From: Trueperella bonasi
GTDB lineage: Bacteria > Actinomycetota > Actinomycetes > Actinomycetales > Actinomycetaceae
Length of the DNA: 64,000 nucleotides
Reading direction: 5' to 3'
Assembly: GCF_030811535.1 (NCBI RefSeq)
Contig: NZ_JAUSQX010000001.1
Span: 1,240,001-1,304,000 of the forward strand
A program made the translations under genes and the position numbers. Below the pieces are notes generated by a model. That model was given only the letters and a program-made list of their open reading frames with translations. It was not told where the DNA came from and did no database searches. How positions within the stretch are numbered: position 1 is the first letter of the stretch; each line of letters opens with the position of its first letter. Positions 15,147 through 24,757 of the stretch are shown here, one piece after another.

Positions 15147-15761
15147 ATGAGACAGCCACGCAGGCCAGCACAATTGAAACCCGAGCAGATCGACATGATC
15201 GAAGGTGAGGTGGATACGGCCACTTCATCCGAACTTGCACATACGTCAGCTCAAGCGATTGTCCCTATGGGAAGCGGCCGGCAGGAGGACGTTGAAGTGC
15301 TTGAGCGGGTGCAAGCTCTGATCCGTGAAGAAGGCGTGGACGTGCTCGCAGAATCTTGGGTGAATTCGCCCGAGGATTCCCTACCAGGAGTGTTGTGGCG
15401 GGGCTTCTTGCTCGCTGAATGGATTCGGCGTTTTCCTGAAGAAGCAGAAGTGCGCCATGCGGCAGCGCAAAAGGTCGCGAGCGAAAGCGCCCCCGAAAAG
15501 CTGGATCAGGTGTGTCCTCCTCGCGATGTTCGTGCAAAGTGGGACGAGGTGTTCAAGGGTAATTTCCGCGGTGATTTCGCGGACGTGCTTCGTTCATCCG
15601 CGCGTTTTACAGACTTCTTAGGTCACGTCCAACCGAGCTGGATTACCGATGATGACCACGAGCTTGCCACGGAGGTGACACGTCGAGATACGGCGATGCT
15701 CCGAGTGTCGGAAGAATTCCACATTGCTGGCGAACGGCTTGTCAAGGGCAGGCTCGGCTAG
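15147..15761 (+). CDS. Conserved actinobacterial protein of unknown function, upstream of mshD
   Basis: 204 residues from ATG 15147, with a clear CGGAGG ribosome site. Soluble, acidic, mostly helical. I recognise no catalytic motif. Visible blocks are RVQALIREEGVDVLAESWVN, SLPGVLWRGFLLAEWIRR and a Trp-containing helix RAKWDEVFKGNFRGDFADVL. The stop is followed immediately by the mshD ATG (TAGATG), so the two are tightly coupled. That suggests a link with mycothiol or general actinobacterial metabolism, but no function should be assumed. Confidence 0.8.
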   Translation: MRQPRRPAQLKPEQIDMIEGEVDTATSSELAHTSAQAIVPMGSGRQEDVEVLERVQALIREEGVDVLAESWVNSPEDSLPGVLWRGFLLAEWIRRFPEEAEVRHAAAQKVASESAPEKLDQVCPPRDVRAKWDEVFKGNFRGDFADVLRSSARFTDFLGHVQPSWITDDDHELATEVTRRDTAMLRVSEEFHIAGERLVKGRLG

Positions 15762-16727
15762 ATGGCAATTGACATTCGCGCACTTGGCACACCGGTGGGT
15801 TTTGAAACCGAGATTCGCGAGCTTGCCCAACACGTTTACGAGGCTGATGGCTTCGCGGCCTTCGACGAACAAACCCTTCTTAACCTCGACTCGCCCGGCG
15901 CTGCAGAGTATCTGCTTGTAGTTGATGGTGGCGACGCCGACACCCCGGCCAACGTTATCGGCGGGGCTATTCGGGACGTGCGCAATGGGAGCGTCGAGCT
16001 TGCAATCAAGCCGGAGTACCGGCGTCGTGGACTGGGGCGGCGCCTGCTGGCAGAAGTCCGTGGGCGTTTTCCCGAATCACAACTGTGGGCGCATGGCACA
16101 TTGCCGGCGGCACAGGCGCTCGCGGAGTCCGAGGCGCTCAAGCCGGAGCGAACGTTGTTGGTGATGAGCCGCCCGCTGGTAGGAGTCGCCGAGCCGGTTG
16201 ACTTGGAAAATGCGATTCCAAATTGGTCGATTGAGCCGATCCGTCCCGACGTCGATCTCGATGCCTTTACAGAGTTAAACGCCGCCGCGTTTGCTCAGCA
16301 TCCCGAGCAGGGGCAGCTCACAGTTGAAGACATGAAGCAGCGTTTTGCTCAGGACTGGTTTGACCCCGAGCTTTTATTGCTCGTGCGGCCGAAGAGGATC
16401 GACAGGCCGGAAGATATCGCAGATGGGGCGGCGATGAGCGCCTCGGTGGCCTCTGCAAGCGGGCTGAACGGAGATAAACCGCTGGCCTTCCTATGGCTAA
16501 AACCCCAGTCCCAATCTCTGGTTGAATTGTATGTGCTTGGCGTCCATCCGCAGATTCAGGGGCAGGGCCTTGGCGGTTCGCTGGCGAATCTGATGTTGAA
16601 GATCATGCGTGGGCACGGGTTCCAGCAAGCAATTCTTTATGTTGACGCGGATAATGAGCCGGCCGTGCGTTCCTATCGGCGTGCCGGCTTCGACATTTCG
16701 CAAACGCACACCCAATACGCATTTTGA
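15762..16727 (+). CDS. mshD: Mycothiol synthase MshD
   Basis: 321 residues made of two GNAT domains. The N-terminal one has IKPEYRRRGLGRRLLAEV; the C-terminal one has LYVLGVHPQIQGQGLGGSLA with the acetyl-CoA-binding Q/RxxGxG/A loop, then ILYVDADNEPAVRSYRRAGF and the conserved ending THTQYAF. MshD acetylates the cysteine amine of Cys-GlcN-Ins with acetyl-CoA, the last step of mycothiol synthesis. Its presence implies that mycothiol rather than glutathione is the thiol buffer. ATG 15762 abuts the upstream stop. Confidence 0.93.
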   Translation: MAIDIRALGTPVGFETEIRELAQHVYEADGFAAFDEQTLLNLDSPGAAEYLLVVDGGDADTPANVIGGAIRDVRNGSVELAIKPEYRRRGLGRRLLAEVRGRFPESQLWAHGTLPAAQALAESEALKPERTLLVMSRPLVGVAEPVDLENAIPNWSIEPIRPDVDLDAFTELNAAAFAQHPEQGQLTVEDMKQRFAQDWFDPELLLLVRPKRIDRPEDIADGAAMSASVASASGLNGDKPLAFLWLKPQSQSLVELYVLGVHPQIQGQGLGGSLANLMLKIMRGHGFQQAILYVDADNEPAVRSYRRAGFDISQTHTQYAF

Positions 16728-16787
16728 GCTTCTGCCCGCAGCTACTTGCCGTTGATATTGCCGTCCAAAATCTGAGAACATTTCGGT

Positions 16788-19166
16788 ATGAGCGAGCTAA
16801 ATCCTGATTTAACCCCGTCAACACCCGCAGACCACTTCGACCTTGGTGAAGCTCTTCCCGAAGTTTTGGAAGAGATTATCGAAGGCGATGAAGAACTCGC
16901 CGAGATGTCTAATGACGACGTGCAGGCCCTGCGTGCTCGCGTACTCGAAGGTTTACGGATGGGGGCCGGTGTTTCCACCGAAGAACTCGTCGAAGAGGCA
17001 GAAGAGTTAGTACGCGAGGCCGAGGCTGAGGAAGAGGCGCTGCATGAAGGTGATCTTCCCACGGGACGTTTCCTAGACCGTGAACTTTCGTGGCTCGCGT
17101 TCAATGAGCGCGTACTTGATCAGGCGGAGGATCAGGAGCTACCAATTTTGGAACGCGCATGGTTTTTAGCGATTTTTGCTTCGAATTTGGACGAATTCTA
17201 CATGGTCCGCGTGGCCGGTTTGATGCGGCGTATTGCTACGGGAATGGCGACGACGAAAGCCTCCGGCCTAGCACCGCGCCAGGTGCTCGAGGGCATTACG
17301 ATCCGCACGAAGGAGCTGCAGGAGCGCCACGCGCGAGTGTTCCGCGACGACGTTCAGCCCAAGCTCGCCGAGGTGGGCATTGTGATCCAGCACTGGTCGG
17401 ACTTGAATGATAAGGAAAAGGATCGCCTGTCAAAGTTCTACCGCAAGCAAATTTTCCCGGTTCTGACTCCGCTGGCAGTAGATCCGGCACATCCGTTCCC
17501 CTACATTTCGGGTCTGTCTTTGAATTTGGCGGTTTTGGTACGAAATCCGAAGAATGACAAGGAATTATTTGCCCGGGTGAAGGTTCCGCCACTGCTGCCG
17601 CGTTTCATCGCAGTGGATTCGGACGGGCGTCCGTACCGCCCGGAGGACGTGCCTGTTGATGAGTATGGCAAGACCGCCTATATCCCGCTGGAAGAGGTCA
17701 TCGGTGCACATCTCGATTCCCTGTTTCCGGGTATGGAAGTGGTCGAATATTCCACTTTCCGGGTGACTCGTAACGAGGATCTTGAGGTGGAGGAAGACGA
17801 CGCCGAAAATCTCTTGAAGGCATTGGAAAAAGAGTTGTTACGGCGCCGTTTTGGCCAGGCTGTTCGGTTGGAAGTAGAAGAGGATATTTCCAAGCGGGTG
17901 TTACAGCTTCTCGTGCGTGAACTTGGCGTTCGCGACGCCGATGTGCTCGCCCTTCCCGCCCCGCTCGACTTAACCGGTTTGAACGTGATCCACGATCTGG
18001 ACCGCCCGCATTTGAAGTACAAGAAGTTTGTGCCGGTCACGCCGAAGGGTATTACGGATATTGAGTCCTCGTCGATGCCGGATATTTTTGCCGCGATTCG
18101 CCGCAAGGAGATCCTGGTTCAACATCCGTATGACTCGTTTGCGACTTCGGTGCAGCATTTCATTCGCCAGGCTGCCGAAGATCCGAAGGTGCTAGCAATT
18201 AAGCAGACCCTGTACCGCACTTCCGGTGATTCTCCGATCGTCGATGCTCTGATTAAGGCGGCGAATCTTGGTAAGCAGGTGCTCGCCGTCGTTGAAATTA
18301 AGGCGCGTTTCGACGAAGAAAATAATATTGAGTGGGCGCGAAAATTGGAGCAGGCGGGCGTACACGTGGTCTATGGGATTGTTGGGCTGAAGACGCACTG
18401 CAAGCTTTCGTTGGTTGTCCGCCAAGAATCGGATGGCCTGCGCCGGTACTGCCACGTGGGGACAGGTAACTACAATCCAAAAACAGCTCGCGGATATGAG
18501 GATCTTGGCTTGTTCACGTGCGACCGGGATGTGGGCCAGGATCTAACTCGCCTGTTTAACCAGCTTTCGGGATACGCGCCGAAAGCGAAGTTTCACCGCT
18601 TACTCGTGGCGCCGACCGGTATTCGCAAGGGCCTGATCGAGCAGATTGATCGCGAGATAGAACACCACGAGGAGGGTAAGCCAGCCTGGATTCGACTCAA
18701 GTGCAACTCGATTGTGGACGAACGTATTATCGACGCGCTGTATCGTGCCTCGCAGGCCGGTGTGCCGGTAGATATTCAGGTGCGTGGAATTTGTTGCTTG
18801 CGCGCTGGAATCCCGGGACTGTCTGAGAATATTAGGGTGCGTTCGATCCTTGGGAGGTTCCTCGAACATTCGCGGATTTACGCCTTTTGTAACGACGACG
18901 ATCCGCAGGTTTGGATTGGATCTGCAGACCTCATGCATCGCAACTTGGACCGCCGGGTTGAGGCTCTAATTCGAATTGAAGATAAAGATCAGAAAGAGTT
19001 CCTGATTGAGCTCGTTCGCCGGGCGACTTCTGATGAGGTGCAGTCGTGGCACATGAAGGCTGATGGTTGGGAGCGAGTGGTGACGGATTCCGAAGGGGAG
19101 AGGTTGCCGCACATTCAAGACCAGCTCATGGTGCGCGCTCGCGAAAATGTGGCAGACCGCGGTTAG
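16788..19166 (+). CDS. ppk: Polyphosphate kinase 1
   Basis: 792 residues. A 75-residue acidic N-terminal extension precedes the PPK core: [19 protein letters not shown] and [16 protein letters not shown] (N domain), [20 protein letters not shown] (head domain), then [19 protein letters not shown] and [20 protein letters not shown], the autophosphorylated-histidine segment [12 protein letters not shown] and [12 protein letters not shown]. The C-terminal domain has [20 protein letters not shown]. It polymerises ATP gamma-phosphate into polyphosphate. The pst/pit phosphate genes lie directly downstream on the same strand, consistent with a phosphate-storage neighbourhood. The acidic extension is common in actinobacterial PPK1. 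Confidence 0.96.
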   Translation: MSELNPDLTPSTPADHFDLGEALPEVLEEIIEGDEELAEMSNDDVQALRARVLEGLRMGAGVSTEELVEEAEELVREAEAEEEALHEGDLPTGRFLDRELSWLAFNERVLDQAEDQELPILERAWFLAIFASNLDEFYMVRVAGLMRRIATGMATTKASGLAPRQVLEGITIRTKELQERHARVFRDDVQPKLAEVGIVIQHWSDLNDKEKDRLSKFYRKQIFPVLTPLAVDPAHPFPYISGLSLNLAVLVRNPKNDKELFARVKVPPLLPRFIAVDSDGRPYRPEDVPVDEYGKTAYIPLEEVIGAHLDSLFPGMEVVEYSTFRVTRNEDLEVEEDDAENLLKALEKELLRRRFGQAVRLEVEEDISKRVLQLLVRELGVRDADVLALPAPLDLTGLNVIHDLDRPHLKYKKFVPVTPKGITDIESSSMPDIFAAIRRKEILVQHPYDSFATSVQHFIRQAAEDPKVLAIKQTLYRTSGDSPIVDALIKAANLGKQVLAVVEIKARFDEENNIEWARKLEQAGVHVVYGIVGLKTHCKLSLVVRQESDGLRRYCHVGTGNYNPKTARGYEDLGLFTCDRDVGQDLTRLFNQLSGYAPKAKFHRLLVAPTGIRKGLIEQIDREIEHHEEGKPAWIRLKCNSIVDERIIDALYRASQAGVPVDIQVRGICCLRAGIPGLSENIRVRSILGRFLEHSRIYAFCNDDDPQVWIGSADLMHRNLDRRVEALIRIEDKDQKEFLIELVRRATSDEVQSWHMKADGWERVVTDSEGERLPHIQDQLMVRARENVADRG

Positions 19167-19182
19167 CGCGCGGTACTAGCAG

Positions 19183-20175
19183 GTGAGTTTCGTGGTGAAA
19201 CCAGATGTTCGTGGCGCCGGTGCGGTCATTTGGCGAAAGAAGGATCGCAAGACCCAGGTTTTAATAGTTCATCGGCCTATGTGGGATGACTGGTCCTTTC
19301 CGAAAGGTAAGGCGAAGAAAGGCGAGTCGTTGCACGAGTGTTGCATCCGGGAGATGCGCGAGGAAACGGGCCTCGACGTCGTTCTTGGGGTGCCCCTTGG
19401 GTGGCAGCACTATACGATCGCCGGTGGGCGTAAGAAAGAAGTGCGTTACTGGCTTGCGGAGGTGGCCGAGAAATCGAATCCTGCCGTGAAGTTGCGTCCG
19501 AAGGTGGGCTTGGCCTCTAAGAAGGAGATCGACGACGCGCGGTGGGTGACGATCAAGCAGGCGAAGAAGCTGCTCACCCACAAGGGGGACCGCACGATTC
19601 TCGGGCATATGAAGGACTTGTGGTCTGACGATAAGCACGAGACGGTTCCGCTGTTGCTTGCTCGGCACACGCGCGCAACTAAGCGCTCGGCGTGGATGGA
19701 AAAGGGCAAGCGTGGGCGGGAAGAGACGCGTCCGCTGACCAAGACGGGCTACGAGCGAGCCGAGTCGCTTGTGCGGGTGTTTTCGGCCTATGGCGTGGAG
19801 AGAATCGTGTCCTCGCCTTGGCGCAGGTGCGTGGAATCCGTGACTCCTTACGCGAAGGCGGCAGGGTTAGCTGTGGAGACTCATGACGAGCTGACGGAGG
19901 CTGCGCATGCGAAAAAGCAAAAGCCGGTTGCTTCTTTGATTCGAAACTGGCTTCGTAAGGAATTGCTGCCCACCGTCGTGTGCTTGCATCGCCCAACCCT
20001 GCCCACCGTTATGCAAACGATTGAGGATTACACTCCCCAAGTGATTATGCGGCAAGTGCCGGAAAAGGATCCGTGGTTGAAGACCGGCGAAGTTATCGTC
20101 GTTCACGTTGCGAATCGGCGGGGTAAGGCGCCCACTATTGTGGCTCTTGAGAGGATCCGGCCCGTTATTGAGTAA
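19183..20175 (+). CDS. NUDIX hydrolase fused to histidine phosphatase (MutT1-like)
   Basis: 330 residues from GTG 19183. The NUDIX domain (about 5-140) has the complete box, with G at GKAKKGE and REMREETGL. The C-terminal domain (about 150-310) is a histidine-phosphatase module: LLLARHTRATKRSAW with the RHT motif, then VERIVSSPWRRCVES and CLHRPTLPTVM. This is the architecture of mycobacterial MutT1, which hydrolyses 8-oxo-dGTP/8-oxo-GTP and diadenosine polyphosphates; the second domain is thought to take the diphosphate further. It follows ppk by 16 bases and is probably cotranscribed, linking nucleotide sanitation with polyphosphate synthesis. Confidence 0.9.
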   Translation: MSFVVKPDVRGAGAVIWRKKDRKTQVLIVHRPMWDDWSFPKGKAKKGESLHECCIREMREETGLDVVLGVPLGWQHYTIAGGRKKEVRYWLAEVAEKSNPAVKLRPKVGLASKKEIDDARWVTIKQAKKLLTHKGDRTILGHMKDLWSDDKHETVPLLLARHTRATKRSAWMEKGKRGREETRPLTKTGYERAESLVRVFSAYGVERIVSSPWRRCVESVTPYAKAAGLAVETHDELTEAAHAKKQKPVASLIRNWLRKELLPTVVCLHRPTLPTVMQTIEDYTPQVIMRQVPEKDPWLKTGEVIVVHVANRRGKAPTIVALERIRPVIE

Positions 20176-20261
20176 GCAATAACGCCACCGAAAGAGAACT
20201 GATACCGATCTGTTACCTTCGATAAAGTGTTGATTATCCACCGAAAAACAGGGGAGTGTGT

Positions 20262-20295
20262 GGTAACTTATAGCTTGTTAACCCATTGTTAACCC
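20262..20295 (+). promoter_or_regulatory. Pho-box-like repeats upstream of pstS
   Basis: GTTAACC occurs at 20277-20283 and 20288-20294, spaced exactly 11 bases, with a weaker GGTAACT at 20262. This is close to the GTTCACC-type direct repeats spaced by 11 bases that PhoP binds in Actinobacteria. Its place about 100 bases upstream of pstS supports phosphate-starvation control; binding is inference. The leader also has a small hairpin AGAGGCTTCCAGCCTCT (about 20344-20360). Confidence 0.65.
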
Positions 20296-20391
20296 TGTGA
20301 TTGCTGAACGTCAATCAAGCCCTTTTATTGTAGTTCGTGGCAAGAGGCTTCCAGCCTCTGACGAAACCCGCATCTAGAAGGATGGAAAACT

Positions 20392-21477
20392 GTGAAGATT
20401 GCACGTAACCGCGGAATCGCCGGCATTGCAGCTTTGACGCTCGCACTTGGCTTGGCCGCTTGTTCGAATGGCAACGAAACCACGTCGACCAACGATGGTG
20501 AAGGATCAGGTGTCACCATCAACGGCTCGGGCGCTTCGGCTCAGGTAAACGCACAGCAGGCATGGCGTGATAACTTCACGGCACAGGCCGGTGCGATCGT
20601 CAATTACGATTCGACTGGCTCCGGTACGGGCCGCGACCAGTTCATTGCTGGAGAAGTCCACTACACGGGCACCGACTCGATGCTTGACGCCGAAGAGATC
20701 GAAGGCGCAACCGAGCGTTGTGGTTCCGAGCCAATCGAACTTCCGCTCTACATTTCACCAATCGCTCTCACCTTCAACCTTGACGGCATTGACAACGTCA
20801 ACATGACCGCCGACATCATTGCACAGGTATTTAAGGGCGAAATCACAGAGTGGAACGACCCGGCTCTCGTTGCGATCAACGATGGCATCGAGCTTCCGGC
20901 GCAGCCGATTATCCCGGTCAACCGCGCCGATGATTCCGGCACTACCGAAAACTTCCAGCAGTACCTCGCGGAAGCCTCTGACCTTTGGGAGCACGAGCCT
21001 TCCGACACCTGGCCACTGACCGGCACGCAGTCTGCTGAGCAAACCGCTGGTGTTGTTAATCTCGTGAAGTCGACCCCTGGCGCGATCACCTACGCGGATG
21101 CTTCGCAGATTGGCGATCTAGGCACCGTTGCTGTTGAAGTTGCAGGTGAATTCCTCGAGTACTCGCCCGAAGCTGCCGCTGCAATCGTCGACGGCTCGCC
21201 GCGTACAGACCACGCAACCGACCGCATCATCACGGTTGACCTCAAGCGTGATGGCTCGATCGAAGGCGCGTACCCGATCGTGCTGATCTCCTACCTCGTT
21301 GCTTGCACCGAGTATGACAACGCTGACGAAGCAGAAGTTGTCAAGGAATACTTCACCTACATGGCTTCGCCAGAGGGCCAGGAGGCTGCGGCCAAAGCGA
21401 ATGGTGGTAACGCACCGATTTCTGACGAGCTTCGCGAAGAAGCAATGGCTGCGATCGAACAGATCCAGACCAACTAA
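20392..21477 (+). CDS. pstS: Phosphate ABC transporter substrate-binding lipoprotein PstS
   Basis: 361 residues from GTG 20392 (AGAAGGATGG upstream). A lipoprotein signal with lipobox LAAC (Cys near residue 24) is followed by INGSGASAQVNAQQAW, the PstS phosphate-loop motif, and SGTGRDQFIAGEVHYTGTDS with the second anion-binding segment. RADDSGTTENFQQYL is the hinge/phosphate motif. It anchors to the outer face of the membrane and hands phosphate to PstCA. First gene of pstSCAB, preceded by a Pho-box-like repeat and followed by a stable hairpin (21498-21529) that likely lowers expression of the downstream genes relative to pstS. Confidence 0.96.
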   Translation: MKIARNRGIAGIAALTLALGLAACSNGNETTSTNDGEGSGVTINGSGASAQVNAQQAWRDNFTAQAGAIVNYDSTGSGTGRDQFIAGEVHYTGTDSMLDAEEIEGATERCGSEPIELPLYISPIALTFNLDGIDNVNMTADIIAQVFKGEITEWNDPALVAINDGIELPAQPIIPVNRADDSGTTENFQQYLAEASDLWEHEPSDTWPLTGTQSAEQTAGVVNLVKSTPGAITYADASQIGDLGTVAVEVAGEFLEYSPEAAAAIVDGSPRTDHATDRIITVDLKRDGSIEGAYPIVLISYLVACTEYDNADEAEVVKEYFTYMASPEGQEAAAKANGGNAPISDELREEAMAAIEQIQTN

Positions 21478-21497
21478 AATGACACTCTCAACGTCAT

Positions 21498-21529
21498 CGC
21501 GGGCCAGCCTTTCTTTGGGCTGGCCCGCG
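21498..21529 (+). terminator. Hairpin between pstS and pstC
   Basis: CGCGGGCCAGCC and GGCTGGCCCGCG form a 12-bp stem without a following T tract. It is more likely an mRNA-stabilising or attenuating hairpin than a full terminator, a common arrangement after binding-protein genes. Confidence 0.75.
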
Positions 21530-21553
21530 GCACGTAAATGATCGGAGTATGAC

Positions 21554-22705
21554 GTGACTCACGTTGACAACTCTGCCGAATCGCAGGTGGAAAAAGTGCC
21601 GGATCATCCCCCGACACGTAAACTCTCGGCCGGCGAACGGCGAGCCGCATTGGCACCGGGTGCCGGTGGAAAGAGAACGGGCGATAAGGTCTTCGGAGGA
21701 ATTTCGACGGCCGCCGGCGTTTCAATTCTTCTCTTGCTGGCCGCGGTCTTTATCTTCCTCCTGTTCTCTTCAGGCAATATTCTTATTACACCAGGCGAAG
21801 AACTCGCTGAGCGTGTCGGATTCACGCGAGGCAAAACTTTCTGGGAGTTCGCCGGGGTAACAGTTTTCGGCACGCTCCTTGCAGCTATCATTGCACTTAT
21901 TATCGCGGTTCCCTTTGCGGTCGGAATTGCACTCTTCATTTCGCACTACGCACCACGCAAGCTTGCCTCAGCTTTTGGCTACATGATTGACCTGCTCGCC
22001 GCTATTCCCTCGGTTGTCTTTGGTCTGTGGGGAATGTGGACGCTCGAGCCGGTCATGCGACCCATCTTCTCGTGGCTTTCATCGTTTCTAACCCCGATTT
22101 TCGAGTGGATTTCGGGAACGCCCGAAAAGCTCGAGAATGGGGAAGTGGTTTGGCAGGGTGGTATCCCCGGCTTTAACTACGCTGCGGCCAACTGGGATTG
22201 GTGGCCTTTGGCCCCCGACGCGGCCGCGTTCATTCCTCCAGCCCGTAACATTTTGATGGGTGGAATCATCCTTGCAATCATGATCCTTCCGATCATCACC
22301 TCGCTCGCGCGCGAAGTCTTCCTCCAGACCCCGCGCTTGCAAGAAGAAGCGTCCCTCGCACTCGGCGCAACCCGTTGGGAAATGATCAAGATGGTCGTGC
22401 TACCGCACGGCCGATCAGGAATCGTCTCGGCCTCGATGCTAGGCCTTGGCCGAGCACTTGGTGAGACGATGGCATTGCTTATGGTTCTTTCACCAGGCCT
22501 AGAAATTAACTTCAAGCTGATGAGCCCGGGCCAGCACTCGACCATTGCATCGCAGATCGCGTTGAGGTTCCCGGAAGCCTCAGGCATTGAATCAGACTTC
22601 CTGATTGCTCTTGGCCTGATCCTGTTCGTCATTACGTTCGTGGTTAACTTCATCGCTCGTTCGATTGTTGCCCGGTACGCAGAGTTCTCAGGAGCAAACG
22701 CATGA
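21554..22705 (+). CDS. pstC: Phosphate ABC transporter permease PstC
   Basis: 383 residues from GTG 21554. A hydrophilic N-terminus of about 45 residues, then transmembrane helices beginning at VSILLLLAAVFIFLL, and the BPD_transp_1 core with IDLLAAIPSVVFGLWGMW and the EAA loop EEASLALGATRWEMIKMVVLP (coupling helix to PstB), followed by SMLGLGRALGETMALLMVLS. Compared with E. coli PstC there is an extra insertion around WISGTPEKLENGEVVWQGG. The stop overlaps pstA (ATGA, 22702). Confidence 0.95.
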   Translation: MTHVDNSAESQVEKVPDHPPTRKLSAGERRAALAPGAGGKRTGDKVFGGISTAAGVSILLLLAAVFIFLLFSSGNILITPGEELAERVGFTRGKTFWEFAGVTVFGTLLAAIIALIIAVPFAVGIALFISHYAPRKLASAFGYMIDLLAAIPSVVFGLWGMWTLEPVMRPIFSWLSSFLTPIFEWISGTPEKLENGEVVWQGGIPGFNYAAANWDWWPLAPDAAAFIPPARNILMGGIILAIMILPIITSLAREVFLQTPRLQEEASLALGATRWEMIKMVVLPHGRSGIVSASMLGLGRALGETMALLMVLSPGLEINFKLMSPGQHSTIASQIALRFPEASGIESDFLIALGLILFVITFVVNFIARSIVARYAEFSGANA

Positions 22706-23769
22706 GTGTTGATACCCTTACATCCCCAGGTGGCGTGAAAGCACGCCCCCAGAAGTACCTGCCGAAGTGGTTTAACCTTGCAGCAATCGCTGTAGCTTTA
22801 GTTCTCGGAGTTTTCGTCGCTCAGGTTGCCGGTAGCGGTGTCGGCGGCACGCTAACTTTCTTAGCCGTCTACTTCCTGATCGTCATTGTTGCTGGCTTTA
22901 GCGTGGAAGGCCGCCGTTACGGCACCGATCGCCTCATGACTTCGGTTATCGTTGGCACCTTCATCGCCGCCGTCATTCCGCTGGTTTCACTTTTGTGGAC
23001 CGTCTTTGTGCAGGGCTGGTCACGAATGACTGCCGGTGGCTTTTTCACGGCGACGACGTTCGGCCAGTCCGATCCGAATGCGGTAACGGGAGCCGGCCAC
23101 GCCGTCGTCGGGACCTTCCTCATTACGGGAATGGCCGCGCTGATCGCAGTTCCGTTGGGAATCCTGACGGCCGTCTACCTCGTTGAATACGGGCGCGGGA
23201 TACTCGCACGAGTCACCACCTTCATGGTTGACATCATGACTGGTATTCCCTCGATCGTTGCCGGTTTGTTTGCAGCTGCAATGATTCCGATGATCAACCA
23301 AGCGCTGTTTGGGCAGGCCCAGTTTAAGAACGGCTTTGCCGGCGCTATCGCTCTGGTTGTGTTGATGACGCCGATCGTGGTGCGAAACACCGAGGAAATG
23401 TTGCGGCTGGTGCCAAATGAATTGCGCGAAGCTTCCTATGCTCTTGGTGTTACCAAGGCAGGAACAATCGTTCGCGTTGTCTTGCGTACCGCTCTTTCGG
23501 GCATTGTTTCCGGAGTTTTCATCGCTACCGCACGCATCATCGGCGAATCAGCACCGCTCATGATTACGGCGGGGACGACCGACTTCTACAACTACAACAT
23601 TTTCCAAAACCAGATGTACACGTTGCCCGTGTACGTTTACAACCAGTACAAGTCCGGAAATTCCGCTGAAGCCTGGGCAGGCGCACTCCTGCTAATCCTG
23701 ATCGTTCTCATATTGAACCTGCTGGCTCGTTTCATTGCCAAGAAGTTTGCTCCGGCGGGCGAGAAGTAG
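22702..23769 (+). CDS. pstA: Phosphate ABC transporter permease PstA
   Basis: 355 residues. An N-terminal extension has two helices (about 25-65), then the permease domain: VDIMTGIPSIVAGLFAAAMI, LVVLMTPIVVRNTEEMLRLV, the EAA loop LREASYALGVTKAGTIVRVV and IIGESAPLMITAG. It forms the membrane channel with PstC. ATGA overlap with pstC gives translational coupling. A 71-base gap with small hairpins (GCGGCAACGGCCGC, GAGGCGTGAGCCTC) separates it from pstB. Confidence 0.95.
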   Translation: MSVDTLTSPGGVKARPQKYLPKWFNLAAIAVALVLGVFVAQVAGSGVGGTLTFLAVYFLIVIVAGFSVEGRRYGTDRLMTSVIVGTFIAAVIPLVSLLWTVFVQGWSRMTAGGFFTATTFGQSDPNAVTGAGHAVVGTFLITGMAALIAVPLGILTAVYLVEYGRGILARVTTFMVDIMTGIPSIVAGLFAAAMIPMINQALFGQAQFKNGFAGAIALVVLMTPIVVRNTEEMLRLVPNELREASYALGVTKAGTIVRVVLRTALSGIVSGVFIATARIIGESAPLMITAGTTDFYNYNIFQNQMYTLPVYVYNQYKSGNSAEAWAGALLLILIVLILNLLARFIAKKFAPAGEK

Positions 23770-23840
23770 CCAACGTAGAAAGCGGCAACGGCCGCGTGAG
23801 GCGTGAGCCTCACGGGTGAGAGCCCAAGAAAGGAATCTCA

Positions 23841-24620
23841 ATGTCTGAAGGCATTAAGGTCAAAGACCTCAACATTTACTACGGCGACTTCCTCGCGGTA
23901 GAAAACGTGTCGGTTGAAATTCCGCCACGTTCTATTACAGCCCTCATCGGCCCCTCCGGTTGCGGCAAGTCAACGTTTTTGCGCACACTGAACCGCATGC
24001 ACGAGGTAATTCCTGGTGCGCGAGTTGAGGGAAGCGTGATGGTTGACGGGCAAAACATCTATGACCCGGGCGTTGATCCGGTGCAGGTTCGCCAGCACGT
24101 GGGCATGGTGTTCCAGCGTGCGAATCCGTTCCCAACGATGTCGATTGCCGACAACGTGCTGGCGGGTTTGCGGCTTAACAATCGCAAGCTTGGTAAGTCT
24201 GAGGCGCAGGATATCGTCGAAGAGTCGCTGCGCGGCGCGAACCTGTGGGAAGAAGTGAAGGGGCGGCTCGAAAAGCCTGGCTCTTCGCTATCTGGTGGTC
24301 AGCAGCAGCGGCTGTGTATTGCGCGCGCGATTGCTGTGAAGCCCGAAGTGCTCCTGATGGATGAACCGTGTTCGGCGCTCGATCCGATTTCTACCCTCGC
24401 AATCGAAGATCTCATGCAGAAACTGCAAAAGGACTACACGATTGTGATCGTGACGCACAACATGCAGCAGGCTGCGCGAGTTTCGCAAAAGACCGGCTTC
24501 TTCAATATTGAAGGAACCGGCAAACCTGGGCATCTGGTTGAGTATGACGATACCGACAAGATCTTCTCCAACCCGGCACACCAAGAAACAGAAGATTACG
24601 TTTCTGGCCGTTTTGGTTAA
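23841..24620 (+). CDS. pstB: Phosphate ABC transporter ATP-binding protein PstB
   Basis: 259 residues, a single ABC domain: Walker [12 protein letters not shown]-loop [15 protein letters not shown] (the NPFP signature of PstB), ABC signature LSGGQQQRL, Walker [15 protein letters not shown]-loop [11 protein letters not shown]. It ends GRFG as PstB proteins do. ATG 23841 has AAGAAAGGAATC upstream. No phoU follows in this operon. Confidence 0.97.
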   Translation: MSEGIKVKDLNIYYGDFLAVENVSVEIPPRSITALIGPSGCGKSTFLRTLNRMHEVIPGARVEGSVMVDGQNIYDPGVDPVQVRQHVGMVFQRANPFPTMSIADNVLAGLRLNNRKLGKSEAQDIVEESLRGANLWEEVKGRLEKPGSSLSGGQQQRLCIARAIAVKPEVLLMDEPCSALDPISTLAIEDLMQKLQKDYTIVIVTHNMQQAARVSQKTGFFNIEGTGKPGHLVEYDDTDKIFSNPAHQETEDYVSGRFG

Positions 24621-24663
24621 ACCAAGCGTTCCAGCGACTTTCGGGTAGTCGGGTGGAACGTAC

Positions 24664-24702
24664 AGGCGGGGCGCTCATCTCCTCTTGAGCGCCCCGCCTT
24701 TT
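24664..24702. terminator. Bidirectional terminator between pstB and pit
   Basis: AGGCGGGGCGCTCA pairs with TGAGCGCCCCGCCT, followed by TTTT on the plus strand. It ends pstSCAB and probably the convergent pit transcript as well. Confidence 0.93.
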
Positions 24703-24757
24703 AATGCGTGCTTTTCCGGAGGGCTAACGAAGAGCTGCAAAAGCTGAAAAGTGGTAG